In this document: positions 55,850-63,920 of the stretch, piece after piece | Layout of the letters: each line of letters begins with the position of its first letter | Numbering within the stretch: the first letter of the stretch is position 1 | Assembly: GCA_963785425.1 (NCBI GenBank) | Contig: CAWAVG010000002.1 | Location: forward strand, 930,001-994,000 | Source of the DNA: RYN-133 sp963785425 | GTDB lineage: Bacteria > Actinomycetota > Actinomycetes > Mycobacteriales > Jatrophihabitantaceae | Reading direction: 5' to 3' | Length of the DNA: 64,000 bases | The notes under the pieces: generated by a model | The model's database searches: none | What the model was told of the DNA's origin: nothing | Seen by the model: the letters and a program-made list of their open reading frames with translations, nothing else | Position numbers and translations under genes: made by a program

Positions 55850-55879
55850 CGTGGTGTCTCCTAGGGTTTGCTGTGTACG

Positions 55880-55906
55880 GGTTATGGCCAAGAACCTCCC
55901 ATAACC
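55880..55906. promoter_or_regulatory. Inverted repeat in the sigK/phosphoesterase divergent promoter
   Basis: GGTTATGG (55880-55887) and CCATAACC (55899-55906) form a perfect 8-bp inverted repeat with an 11-bp spacer, placed 30 bp from the phosphoesterase start and 42 bp from the sigK start. It could be an operator or a paired promoter element. I do not see a match to a sigma-K consensus that I could vouch for. Confidence 0.5.
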
Positions 55907-55948
55907 GACACGCGGCAACAAGGCCCGCATCCTGCTCGTGAAACCGGT

Positions 55949-56515
55949 GTGGGCTCGCGAGACGAACTTCTCCATGTGGAGGCTGCACTGGACGACGTCG
56001 GGGCGCGGTTGCACGCCGGCCAGCCGGAGGCGCTGGAGGAGTGCTATCGCACCCTGGGACCGCTCGTGGCGTCCTACATCGGGCGCTACGTCCCCCAGCC
56101 CGACGTCGAGGACGTGCTGCAACGCGTCTTCTACGAGGTCTGGCGCGTGCACGAACGCTACGACCCGAACCTCTCGCTGCGCGGCTGGGTGCTCGGCATC
56201 GCGCGCAAACGCGCCATCGACCATCTGCGCAAGCGCCGTGACGTCGTCGTCCCGATCGACTCCATGCGCGACATCACCGGCGACGACGGCCGCGACACCG
56301 CGGAGCGGTTCGTCTGGGCCGACGAGGTCCGCACCGCCCTGGACGCACTTCCGCAACCACAACAGCAGGTGATCGAGATGGCCTACTTCGACGGGTACAC
56401 GCAGAGCGAGATCGCGCTCGCGCTCGATCTACCGCTGGGCACCGTGAAGACCCGCACGTCGCGCGGCATGCATCGAATGGCCGCACTCCTTGAGAACAGC
56501 AGGAACCAAACATGA
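55949..56515 (+). CDS. sigK: ECF sigma factor, SigK type
   Basis: 188 residues. Region 2 (YVPQPDVEDVLQRVFYEVW and RGWVLGIARKRAIDHLRKRR) and region 4 (LDALPQPQQQVIEMAYFDGY, TQSEIALALDLPLGTVKTRT) are complete. The GTG at 55949 gives the length of mycobacterial SigK (about 187). The next gene is an RskA-type anti-sigma factor overlapping by ATGA, and the convergent operon downstream holds DUF1295, DUF1365/CFA synthase and an FAD amine oxidase. This is the set of genes found around sigK in Mycobacterium tuberculosis, which supports the name. Confidence 0.88.
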   Translation: MGSRDELLHVEAALDDVGARLHAGQPEALEECYRTLGPLVASYIGRYVPQPDVEDVLQRVFYEVWRVHERYDPNLSLRGWVLGIARKRAIDHLRKRRDVVVPIDSMRDITGDDGRDTAERFVWADEVRTALDALPQPQQQVIEMAYFDGYTQSEIALALDLPLGTVKTRTSRGMHRMAALLENSRNQT

Positions 56516-57315
56516 GCACGCACATCACCGACGAGATCCCCCGCCTGCTGACCGGCGAGTCGAGCCGGGAGGCCGTCCTTGCGGCTGCGGAACACCTGCG
56601 CACGTGCGTCGACTGTCAGCACGAACTGGTGTCCGCCGTCGTGGCGCACGCCTCGCTCACTTCGGCACGGCGGTTCGCGCCCGAGATCGTGAAGCTGGCC
56701 CCGATCGGCGATCCCGCACACGACGGCGCCGACGGTGTCGCCGACGACGGGGCCGACGGGGCCGACGGTGTTGCCCATGACCCGGCCCCCGCCGGTGCAC
56801 GGGCTGCGGCAGCGCTGCCGGATCTCTCCGCCGTGTTCGCGCAGGTACGTCGCGAGGCCGACGAGGCTTTCCACATCGAGCCTGCCCCGCGCAGTCCCCG
56901 CCGCCGCTACCTGGTTGCGGCCGCCGCGGCGGTCGTCGTCGCCGGGGCAGGCACCGGCATCGTCCTGGCGGCTTCAGGCGGGAGCAATCCGGTGGCGACC
57001 CGGACCGTCTCGCTGCGTGCCTTCGACAAGGGCACGACGTCAGCGGTGGCCCACGTCGCCGGCGACGGCACGATCGAGCTGACGGCCACGTCGCTGCCGA
57101 AGCTGACGGCCAAGCGGTACGAGGTCTGGCTGACCGACTCGGATCGCACCCGTATGCAGCCGATCGGCTGGATCGGCAACAACGGCAAGGCTCAGCTCAC
57201 CGTGCCGACCGCTCTCATGCAGCAATACGACGATCTCGAAGTCAGCGTCCAGAACGTCGGCGCGCACGGTTACACCTACAGCGGCGAGAGCGTGTTGCGC
57301 GGCGCGTTGAACTGA
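56512..57315 (+). CDS. rskA: Anti-sigma-K factor RskA family protein
   Basis: 267 residues. The N-terminal zinc-binding anti-sigma motif HLRTCVDCQHEL (His-x3-Cys-x2-Cys) binds the sigma factor. A Gly/Asp-rich low-complexity spacer (DGADGVADDGADGADGVAHD) follows, then a membrane segment (YLVAAAAAVVVAGAGTGIVL) and an extracytoplasmic RskA domain (RYEVWLTDSDRTRMQPIGWI). This is the layout of regulated intramembrane proteolysis, in which cleavage releases SigK. The acidic spacer is longer than in mycobacterial RskA. ATG overlaps the sigK stop. Confidence 0.9.
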   Translation: MSTHITDEIPRLLTGESSREAVLAAAEHLRTCVDCQHELVSAVVAHASLTSARRFAPEIVKLAPIGDPAHDGADGVADDGADGADGVAHDPAPAGARAAAALPDLSAVFAQVRREADEAFHIEPAPRSPRRRYLVAAAAAVVVAGAGTGIVLAASGGSNPVATRTVSLRAFDKGTTSAVAHVAGDGTIELTATSLPKLTAKRYEVWLTDSDRTRMQPIGWIGNNGKAQLTVPTALMQQYDDLEVSVQNVGAHGYTYSGESVLRGALN

Positions 57316-57330
57316 TCCTCGGATGGTGGC

Positions 57331-58131
57331 TCAGGCGCGTCGCTTGGGCGGCAACGGGACGAACATGCTGGTACGCGCGGCATAGTCGTCCCAGCCCTCG
57401 CGCTTCGACATGTGCTTCTCGAGAATCCTGGCCCCGGAACCCTTGGTGAGCAGCAGCGTCATCAGTACGGGGGCCGGCACGGTGAGCACGCCCGGCCACG
57501 AGTCGGCGGCGACGAGGAAGATGCCCCACCACACGCAGGCGTCACCGAAGTAGTTGGGGTGGCGGGTATAGCGCCACAGGCCGACGTCGATGATCTTCCC
57601 CTTGTTGGCGGGGTCGGTGCGCCACCGCTCCATCTGGGCGTCGCCGACAGCCTCGAAGAACACGCCGACCACCCACAGCGCGACACCGATCCACGCAACG
57701 GCACGCACCGGATGGGGTTCGAAGGCGCCGACGAGGATCGGCGCTGCGATGACGAACGCCAGGGCGCCCTGCAGCAGGTAGACCGAGCGCAGCGCATACA
57801 GCTCCGGGTTGCCCTTGGCCTTGGCCAGCAACTGCTCGTAGCGCGGATCCTCGGGTTTGCCGATCGTGCGACGCCCGATGTGCGTCGCCAGGCGCAGCCC
57901 CCACAGGACAGGCAGCAGGAGCAGCAGCCACCGCCGCAGCCCGTCACCGTGGTACGAGGAACCGAAGAACGTCGCGACAGCGATCGCGCAGAACAGCAGG
58001 CCCCACGCGGTGTCGATGACGCTGTGCTTGCCCGCGATCCTGGACGCGACGAAGGTCGCGATCAGCACGGCCAGAACGGCGAGTGCACTCCAGATCAGGT
58101 TCGCGGCACAGGCCGAGCTGTCGAAGGACAC
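57331..58131 (-). CDS. DUF1295 (steroid 5-alpha-reductase-like) membrane protein
   Basis: 266 residues with about six membrane segments. The C-terminal motif LWRYTRHPNYFGDACVWWGI is the defining DUF1295 pattern; ERWRTDPANKGKIIDVG precedes it. GTG start at 58131. It is the last gene of the minus-strand operon of amine oxidase, DUF1365/CFA synthase and DUF1295, and its M. tuberculosis counterpart (Rv0446c) is next to ufaA1 and sigK. It is likely a lipid-modifying oxidoreductase or desaturase-like enzyme, not shown. Confidence 0.9.
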   Translation of the reverse strand: MSFDSSACAANLIWSALAVLAVLIATFVASRIAGKHSVIDTAWGLLFCAIAVATFFGSSYHGDGLRRWLLLLLPVLWGLRLATHIGRRTIGKPEDPRYEQLLAKAKGNPELYALRSVYLLQGALAFVIAAPILVGAFEPHPVRAVAWIGVALWVVGVFFEAVGDAQMERWRTDPANKGKIIDVGLWRYTRHPNYFGDACVWWGIFLVAADSWPGVLTVPAPVLMTLLLTKGSGARILEKHMSKREGWDDYAARTSMFVPLPPKRRA

Positions 58132-58155
58132 TCGATCAGTCTTGCGTGGCGGTGG

Positions 58156-60183
58156 TCACGCCTGCGCCCAGGGCCTCGTCGCGGGCATCGCGCTTGTGCC
58201 GTCCGGCGCCGGCTTCACTGCGAGGAACTGGTCGACGCCCATACGGCCCTCTTCGAAGCTGAGCGCCCCGCCGACGAGATAGAGCCGCCAAACGCGCGCG
58301 GTCTGTTCGCCGAGCAGCGCCACGAATTCGCCCCATCGCGACTCGAGGGTGTCGATCCAGCGACCGACGGTCGTGACGTAGTGCTCGCGCATCGCTTCGA
58401 CGTCGCGGATCTCGAATCCGGCGGCCTGGAGGAAACCGAGCGTCTGCGCCATCGGCCGCATGTGCATGTCGGGCGCGATGTAGGACTCGATGAACGCGCC
58501 GCCGCCGGGTGCCGTGCCCTCGTGACGCGACATCTGCTGCAGCAGCAGCCGCCCCGTCGGCCTGAGGGCGTCGAACAGGATGCCCGCGTAGGTCGGGTAC
58601 TGCTCCTCGCCGACGTGCTCGCCCATCTCGATGGAGCTCACTGCGTCGAAGCCGCCGTCGGCGCGGTCGAACTCGCGGTAGTCCTGCAGCCGCACCTCGA
58701 CGCGGCCCTCGAGACCCCGGTCGGCGATCTGCTTGGCAATGTGGTCGCGCTGCTGCGCGGACAGGGTGATGCCGACCGACGTCACGCCGTAGTGCTCGGC
58801 GGCGTGCAGGATCAACGACCCCCACCCGCAGCCGACATCGAGGTGACGCATGCCGGGCGCGAGGTCGAGCTTGCGGCAGATGAGATCGAGCTTTGCGCGT
58901 TGCGCGTCGACCAGAGACATCGCGGGATCGGCGAAGTACGCCGAGGAGTAGGCCATCGTCTCGTCGAGCAGCAGCTCGTAGAAGTCGTTGGACAGGTCGT
59001 AGTGGTGGGCGATGGCCGCGCGGTCGCGCAGCAGCGTGTGCAGCCGTCCGGACAACCGTGCCTCGGTGGCGGGCGGCTTGGGTGGCAGCCCCACGGCACC
59101 GAGTCGTGCTGCGGTCACCGCGGCGGTGACTTTCGCCCGCGCCGACAAAGCGATTCCGCTGGACGGCCGTTGCCGTGCCGCGCGCCACGCCCGGCGGAAG
59201 CCGTCGGCAAGGTCGCCCTCGACGTCGATGTCGCCGGTGACGTAGGCGCGGGCCAGGCCGAGCTCGCCCGGCGCCCAGAGCAGCCGGCGCAGCGCACGCC
59301 GGGTGCGGATCACGAGTACGGGACCGTCGTGCGGGCCGGCCTCGCTGCCGTCCCACGCACGGAGGCGCACCGGAAGTTCGAGGCCCACCGTGGCGTGCAG
59401 CAGGGCTGCGATCCGGTCGGCGGCCGAGGATGTCGCAGAGGATGACACGGTGACCTCCGTGGTGGGCTGATCGGACGGGTGTGCGGGACGCGGCTGCACC
59501 GGGAGGCCGCTGCGCCAGAGTCGAATGCCGTGAACGGTGATGAGGGCGCGGACGAGCCAGCTCTCGAGCGGGTGCCGCAGTGCCGTCCTGATGATCGAGA
59601 CCGGCGTCGCCGGCATTGCAACGCCGCGCACGGACGCGACGAACGGGTGCTGCCCGGGCCGGTGCAGCGTCACGGTGAGGGCCAGCTGGTCGCCGGGCTC
59701 CGGCACGCTCATCCGGTACGAGCCGTCGACCGGATAGAACGGCGACACGTAGAACTGCTTCTCGGTGTCGGCGCGCCCGGCGTCGTCGGTGCGCAACAGG
59801 TAGCGATGCCGCTGCCCGTAGGTGTTGTGGACCTCCGCGATGACGCACACCAGCGCGCCGGACGGATCGTGGCACCAGAACAGCGACAACGGGTTGAACA
59901 CGTAGCCGGCGCTGCGTGCATTGGCGAGCATCGTGATCCGTCCGCCCTGCAGATCGATGCCGTGTTCGGTGAGGTAGGCGTCGACGTTCGCGCGCAGGCT
60001 GCGACCGGGATCGCCGAGATGGTCGCGGGATTCGAAACGGGCCAGCCAACGCAGCCCGCGGGGCAACCGCGGCAGGTTGTCGATGTCGACGAACCACTGG
60101 TAACTGCGGTGCCGCACGTCGTGCCGCACCGGGTCGGCACGCACGTGGCTGATGTCGACCTCGTAGAGCCGGGCGGCTACCAC
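58156..60183 (-). CDS. DUF1365 - cyclopropane-fatty-acid synthase fusion (UfaA1-like)
   Basis: 675 residues. Residues about 1-235 are DUF1365 (YEVDISHVRADPVRHDVRHR; YVFNPLSLFWCHDPSGALVC; FYVSPFYPVDGSYRM). A Pro/Ser linker leads to a full CFA-synthase-type SAM methyltransferase at about 255-660, with HHYDLSNDFYELLLDE, the SAM motif LDVGCGWGSLILHAAEHYG and EMGEHVGEEQYPTYAG. In M. tuberculosis these are two genes, Rv0448c and ufaA1 (Rv0447c). Such enzymes methylate or cyclopropanate lipid acyl chains. The reading frame is uninterrupted, but an internal GTG with ideal ribosome site begins at 59448 (residue 246), so a separate methyltransferase could also be made. Overlaps the amine oxidase stop. 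Confidence 0.9.
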   Translation of the reverse strand: MVAARLYEVDISHVRADPVRHDVRHRSYQWFVDIDNLPRLPRGLRWLARFESRDHLGDPGRSLRANVDAYLTEHGIDLQGGRITMLANARSAGYVFNPLSLFWCHDPSGALVCVIAEVHNTYGQRHRYLLRTDDAGRADTEKQFYVSPFYPVDGSYRMSVPEPGDQLALTVTLHRPGQHPFVASVRGVAMPATPVSIIRTALRHPLESWLVRALITVHGIRLWRSGLPVQPRPAHPSDQPTTEVTVSSSATSSAADRIAALLHATVGLELPVRLRAWDGSEAGPHDGPVLVIRTRRALRRLLWAPGELGLARAYVTGDIDVEGDLADGFRRAWRAARQRPSSGIALSARAKVTAAVTAARLGAVGLPPKPPATEARLSGRLHTLLRDRAAIAHHYDLSNDFYELLLDETMAYSSAYFADPAMSLVDAQRAKLDLICRKLDLAPGMRHLDVGCGWGSLILHAAEHYGVTSVGITLSAQQRDHIAKQIADRGLEGRVEVRLQDYREFDRADGGFDAVSSIEMGEHVGEEQYPTYAGILFDALRPTGRLLLQQMSRHEGTAPGGGAFIESYIAPDMHMRPMAQTLGFLQAAGFEIRDVEAMREHYVTTVGRWIDTLESRWGEFVALLGEQTARVWRLYLVGGALSFEEGRMGVDQFLAVKPAPDGTSAMPATRPWAQA
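59448..59458 (-). promoter_or_regulatory. Internal ribosome site and GTG inside the DUF1365-CFA fusion
   Basis: On the minus strand GGAGG (59458-59454) precedes a GTG (59448-59446) by five bases, in frame with the fusion and exactly at the linker before the methyltransferase domain. It is the strongest start signal in the gene and may give a separate 430-residue CFA synthase. Confidence 0.6.
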
Positions 60184-61457
60184 TCGATCCCGAGGCTTGC
60201 CGCGGCCTCGACCCCGGACCTCGCTCCGTCCTCGTGGAAACCCCAGCCGTGATACGCGCCGGCGAAGGCCAGCACCCCGTCGTTGAGTTCGGGTAGCCGC
60301 GTGCGCGCCGCCACGGACTCTGTCGTGTAGACGGGGTGCTCGTAGCTCATCCGGTCGATGACGGTGGCCGGGTCGACCTGGTCGGTGCCGTTCAGCGTGA
60401 CCACGTAGGTGCGGCGCGCGCCGAGCTCGTCGAGTCGCTGCAGCCGATTCATGTTGTAGCTGACCTGCACCGTCTCAGGTAGCGCCGCGCACGAGCGCAT
60501 CGCGTAGTTCCACGACGCCTGCGCCCGGCGCGCGACCGGCAGCACCGAGACGTCCGTGTGCAGCAGCGTCGGGTTCACCGTGTAGTCGATACCGGTGAGC
60601 AGTTCGTGTTCGAGCGCCGTCGGGGCGTCGAGCATCGCGAGGGCTTGGTGCGGGTGGGTCGCCACGACGGCGGCGTCGAAGTGCTCGGCGGTGTCATCGT
60701 CGGCACGGACCGCGAGCCCGCCGGCCGTGCGTTGCACGGAGCGAACCGGGGCCGACGTCTGCACGGCGGTCAGACCCTTGGCGGCCCGTTCGACGTAGCG
60801 GGCCGATCCGCCGACGACCGTGTACCAGACAGGCGATCCGGTGACCTGGAGCATGCCGTGGTTCTGCAGGAACGAGAAGAGGTAGCGCGCCGGGTAGTCG
60901 CCGGCCCGGTTCGGTGCAGTCGACCACACGGACGCGACGAGCGGAGTGACGAAATGCTGCTCGAAGTAGCTGGTGAATCCGTTGTCCCGCAGGAACTGTC
61001 GCAGCGTGCGGCGATCGTGCTCGTCGCCGAGGATCGCCTGCGCACGACGATGGAAGCGGCGCACCTGGCTGAGCAGACGCAGGTACCGCGGCTTGCTCAC
61101 CGCGCTCACCGACGGCAGCAGCCCGGACCAGCCTCGCCCGCCGGCGTACTCGAGGCCGCACTGGTCGCACGAGATCGACATGCTCATGTCGGACTCCTGC
61201 GTCGCGACGCCGAGTTCGGCGAACAGCCGGAGCAGGGTCGGGTACGTGCGGTGGTTGTGGACGATGAAGCCCGTGTCGACCGAGAGGACCGAGCCGCCGG
61301 GGTCGGCGCCGCCGGTCACGACCTCGTGCGTGTCGGCGTGTCCGCCGAGCCGGCCGTCCGCCTCGTAGAGGGTGACATCGGCGCCGCGCTGCAGCACATG
61401 CGCAGCGGTGAGCCCGGCGACTCCGCTCCCGATCACGGCGATCCTGCGTCGCGCCAC
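60177..61457 (-). CDS. FAD-dependent amine-oxidase-like oxidoreductase
   Basis: 426 residues. The N-terminal FAD motif RIAVIGSGVAGLTAAHVLQ and the glycine-rich GRLGGHADTHEV follow the flavin amine-oxidase pattern, and FIVHNHRTYPTLLRLFAELG and AYHGWGFHEDGARSGVEAA are characteristic of the Rv0449c-like family found with DUF1365 and CFA synthases. The GTG at 61457 directly precedes the FAD strand; an ATG 81 bases upstream would add a non-conserved leader. It heads the operon. Its likely role is oxidation or desaturation of the fatty acyl chain next to methylation, by analogy with furan/branched fatty acid gene sets; unproven here. Confidence 0.88.
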   Translation of the reverse strand: MARRRIAVIGSGVAGLTAAHVLQRGADVTLYEADGRLGGHADTHEVVTGGADPGGSVLSVDTGFIVHNHRTYPTLLRLFAELGVATQESDMSMSISCDQCGLEYAGGRGWSGLLPSVSAVSKPRYLRLLSQVRRFHRRAQAILGDEHDRRTLRQFLRDNGFTSYFEQHFVTPLVASVWSTAPNRAGDYPARYLFSFLQNHGMLQVTGSPVWYTVVGGSARYVERAAKGLTAVQTSAPVRSVQRTAGGLAVRADDDTAEHFDAAVVATHPHQALAMLDAPTALEHELLTGIDYTVNPTLLHTDVSVLPVARRAQASWNYAMRSCAALPETVQVSYNMNRLQRLDELGARRTYVVTLNGTDQVDPATVIDRMSYEHPVYTTESVAARTRLPELNDGVLAFAGAYHGWGFHEDGARSGVEAAASLGIEW

Positions 61458-61540
61458 GTGGCCTGCCCTTCGTCCCTGTGCGTTCGCGTCTACCCAATGT
61501 TCGTAGCGGAACGGCGCGAGGGTTTCACCCCGGGGCATGA

Positions 61541-61584
61541 CGAAGGGGCGGCGGCACGGGAGGGATGTGCCGCTCGCCCCTTCG
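61541..61584. repeat. Strong stem-loop between the amine oxidase and thioesterase genes
   Basis: CGAAGGGGCGGCGGCAC (61541-61557) pairs with GTGCCGCTCGCCCCTTCG (61567-61584) with a single bulged base and a nine-base loop. It lies in the divergent promoter gap between the minus-strand oxidoreductase operon and the plus-strand thioesterase, close to the latter. It lacks a T-run. It may be a bidirectional insulator or 5'-leader structure rather than an ordinary terminator. Confidence 0.6.
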
Positions 61585-61645
61585 CGTCCGAGTGTAGAAC
61601 ACGGCCTCCATGATCGGGCAACCAACTGGCAGTAGTTTGCGCAGA

Positions 61646-62437
61646 GTGGCGGACCACAATTACTTCGCGATCGAGGACGAGAACGAGGACGGCGGAAGGT
61701 ACCTCGCCGATCCCGGCACGGCAGGCCCGTGGAACCCCGGGTTCCAGCACGGCGGGCCACCGAGCGCGCTGCTGGTGAGGGCCGCGGAACGCTGTGTGGG
61801 CGCCGAGAATGCAGGGCTCGTCGCTGTGCGCGTCGCCGCCGAATTCGTAGGTCCTGTGCCCGTCGGCGAGGTCGAGGTGCATGCCTCGACCGTGCGTGTC
61901 GCGCGTACCGCGTCGCTCGTCGCGGTCACCGTTTCCGTACAGGGACGCGTCTGCCTGCAGGGCCGCGTCTGGCTCGTCCGGGAGCGCGACACGACGGCAC
62001 TTGCCGCGCCGTTGGCACCGGCCGCGACGGTACCGACGGGGTTGCCCGACCTGGGTGGTGATTTCCCTTACCACGACACGATCGAGTGGCAGGCGATCCG
62101 CGGCTCGATGCGGACGCCCGGACCGGGTCTGGTGTGGGCGCGTCCGCGTTACGGGCTGGTCGTCGGCGAGGCCATGACCGGGTTGCAACGCGTGGTGCTG
62201 ATCGGCGACTCGGCCAGCGGTATCTCGGCCACACTCGACTGGGACGAGTGGTCGTTCCTCAACGTCGACCTCGACGTGCACCTGTCGCGCCCGGTCGTCG
62301 GCGAGTGGGTGCTCGTCGACGCCGTGACCGACCTCGGCACGTACGGCAGTGCCCTGGCTCGATCGACGGTGTCCGACGTGCACGGCCCGGTCGCAGTCAC
62401 TGCTCAGACACTCGTGCTCGCGCCACGAGGCGGGTGA
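61646..62437 (+). CDS. TesB-like acyl-CoA thioesterase family protein
   Basis: 263 residues with a double-hotdog layout: N-terminal repeat with NPGFQHGGPPSALLVRAAER and GLVAVRVAAEFVGPVPVGEV, second repeat with TGLQRVVLIGDSASGISATL, DWDEWSFLNVDLDVHLSRPV. The actinobacterial thioesterase-superfamily members of this length are related to TesB. The GTG at 61646 is taken because VADHNYFAI matches the family start; an ATG 36 bases earlier is possible. Divergent from the lipid oxidoreductase operon, it might act on its products. Confidence 0.82.
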   Translation: MADHNYFAIEDENEDGGRYLADPGTAGPWNPGFQHGGPPSALLVRAAERCVGAENAGLVAVRVAAEFVGPVPVGEVEVHASTVRVARTASLVAVTVSVQGRVCLQGRVWLVRERDTTALAAPLAPAATVPTGLPDLGGDFPYHDTIEWQAIRGSMRTPGPGLVWARPRYGLVVGEAMTGLQRVVLIGDSASGISATLDWDEWSFLNVDLDVHLSRPVVGEWVLVDAVTDLGTYGSALARSTVSDVHGPVAVTAQTLVLAPRGG

Positions 62438-62458
62438 CCGGTCACGTACAGTCGCGGC

Positions 62459-62956
62459 GTGTTCGCGTTTCCGAACCCGGTGAACGAGAAGGCTGCCCGC
62501 ACCGTGGCCGCCGGGGTGGTCGTGATGTGCGCCGCCACCATCGTGTTGACCCTCATCGCCGGTCACGGCTGGCTGTGGCTCACCGTCGTGCTCGCCTACG
62601 GATTCGTCGCCCGCGTGGCCACCGGCCCGACGCTGAGTCCGCTCGGACAGGTCGCCACCCGGCTCGTCGCACCGCGGCTCGGGGCGGCGCGTCCGGTACC
62701 CGGTCCGCCGAAACGGTTTGCCCAGGCGATCGGCGCCACGCTGTCCGTCGCGGCGGTCGTCGTCGGCGTCGGGTTCGGGGACGAACCAGCCGCGCTCGTA
62801 CTCGTCGCGCTGATCCTCGTCGCGGCCGTCCTGGAGTCGGCGTTCGCGATCTGCGTCGGCTGCGCGATCTTCGCCCAGCTGATGCGGCTCGGCATGATCC
62901 CCGATGAGACCTGCGAGGCGTGCAACGACGTCTCGGCGCGTCTCGGCGCCGCATAG
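62459..62956 (+). CDS. DUF4395 membrane protein
   Basis: 165 residues, about four membrane segments. FAFPNPVNEKAARTVAAGVV and AFAICVGCAIFAQLMRLGMI are the family's conserved ends, the latter with a CxxC pair (CVGC). A second Cys pair (ETCEACND) follows. The paired cysteines suggest a thiol-redox or metal role, unproven. GTG start at 62459, 21 bp after the thioesterase stop. Confidence 0.85.
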   Translation: MFAFPNPVNEKAARTVAAGVVVMCAATIVLTLIAGHGWLWLTVVLAYGFVARVATGPTLSPLGQVATRLVAPRLGAARPVPGPPKRFAQAIGATLSVAAVVVGVGFGDEPAALVLVALILVAAVLESAFAICVGCAIFAQLMRLGMIPDETCEACNDVSARLGAA

Positions 62957-62979
62957 CCGCCGCGCGCACACTTGGTGCC

Positions 62980-63783
62980 GTGAGCGCAGTACGCGACGCG
63001 GACGTCGTCACCTCGGCGGAGTCCGGACGGTGGCGCCCGCGGGAACGTCCCGGGCTGGAGCTGCTCGCCGTCCTCGGCATCTCGCTCGGCCTCTCGGGGA
63101 TCACCGCCCTGCTCTCGTTCGTGCGTGCCGAGTGGACCATCCAGGGCGGCATCGGCGCGTCGACCACGACGGTGGTCAGCGGTACCCAGACGACGTATCC
63201 GTGGCTCGATCTGCTCGACGACCTCGCCGGGCTCCTGCACGGCCTCGCTCCCCCATTGCTTGCGCTCGTGCTGCTCGCCCGCTATCCGGCGGGTCGCGGC
63301 TTCGGCGTGGGATTCGACCTGCGCCGGATCCGCGTCGAGTCGCTGCAGGGCGTCGGTTTCCTTGCGATGATCGGCATCCCCGGCCTCGCGCTCGTCTACG
63401 TCGCTCATCGTGCCGGCGTGAACGCCTCGCTCGACGTCGTCGACTTCCCCGACGTCTGGTACCGCGTGCCGTACCTGCTCGCATCGGCGTTCCAGAACGG
63501 CTTCGCCGAAGAGATCATCGTCGTCGCGTTCATGCTCACGCGGCTCCGGCAGGCGGGGTGGACGAAGGAACGGGCGCTGAGCGCGTCCGCTCTGTTGCGC
63601 GGCAGTTACCACCTGTATCAGGGCATCGGCGGGTTCGTCGGGAACATGGTGATGGGCCTGATCTTCGGGTGGTGGTTCCAGCGCACCAACCGCGTCATGC
63701 CGCTGGTGATCGCCCATTTCCTGCTCGACGCGTTCAGCTTCGTCGGCTACCTCTATCTGAAGCCGCACATCAGCTGGCTGTAA
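62980..63783 (+). CDS. CPBP-family intramembrane metalloprotease
   Basis: 267 residues with about seven membrane segments. The CPBP/Abi motifs are visible: NGFAEEIIVVAFMLTRLRQA (motif 1 Glu-Glu), LLRGSYHLYQGIGGFVGNMV (motif 2 with Arg and His) and VIAHFLLDAFSF (motif 3 His). The C-terminal location is normal. GTG start at 62980. Family members process membrane proteins or protect against bacteriocins; the role here is unknown. Confidence 0.88.
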   Translation: MSAVRDADVVTSAESGRWRPRERPGLELLAVLGISLGLSGITALLSFVRAEWTIQGGIGASTTTVVSGTQTTYPWLDLLDDLAGLLHGLAPPLLALVLLARYPAGRGFGVGFDLRRIRVESLQGVGFLAMIGIPGLALVYVAHRAGVNASLDVVDFPDVWYRVPYLLASAFQNGFAEEIIVVAFMLTRLRQAGWTKERALSASALLRGSYHLYQGIGGFVGNMVMGLIFGWWFQRTNRVMPLVIAHFLLDAFSFVGYLYLKPHISWL

Positions 63784-63795
63784 CGCGGACTGCGC

Positions 63796-63865
63796 ACGTT
63801 GCATCCGGCATCGTCGTCGTCACGCGCTGATCGCCCGTCCCGAGCGACGATGCCGGATGCAACGT
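63796..63865. repeat. Perfect 21-bp inverted repeat
   Basis: Positions 63796-63816 are the exact reverse complement of 63845-63865, separated by 28 bases. The core word is GTTGCATCCGGCATCGTCG. The structure begins 13 bp after the CPBP protease stop and 55 bp before the next start. No T-run follows the right arm. It could be a factor-independent terminator of the high-GC type, an operator or a small mobile repeat. Confidence 0.75.
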
Positions 63866-63920
63866 CCATCGGGACGCAAACCTGGTGACGCGAGCGGCAC
63901 GGCACTGGCATCGTGACGGC

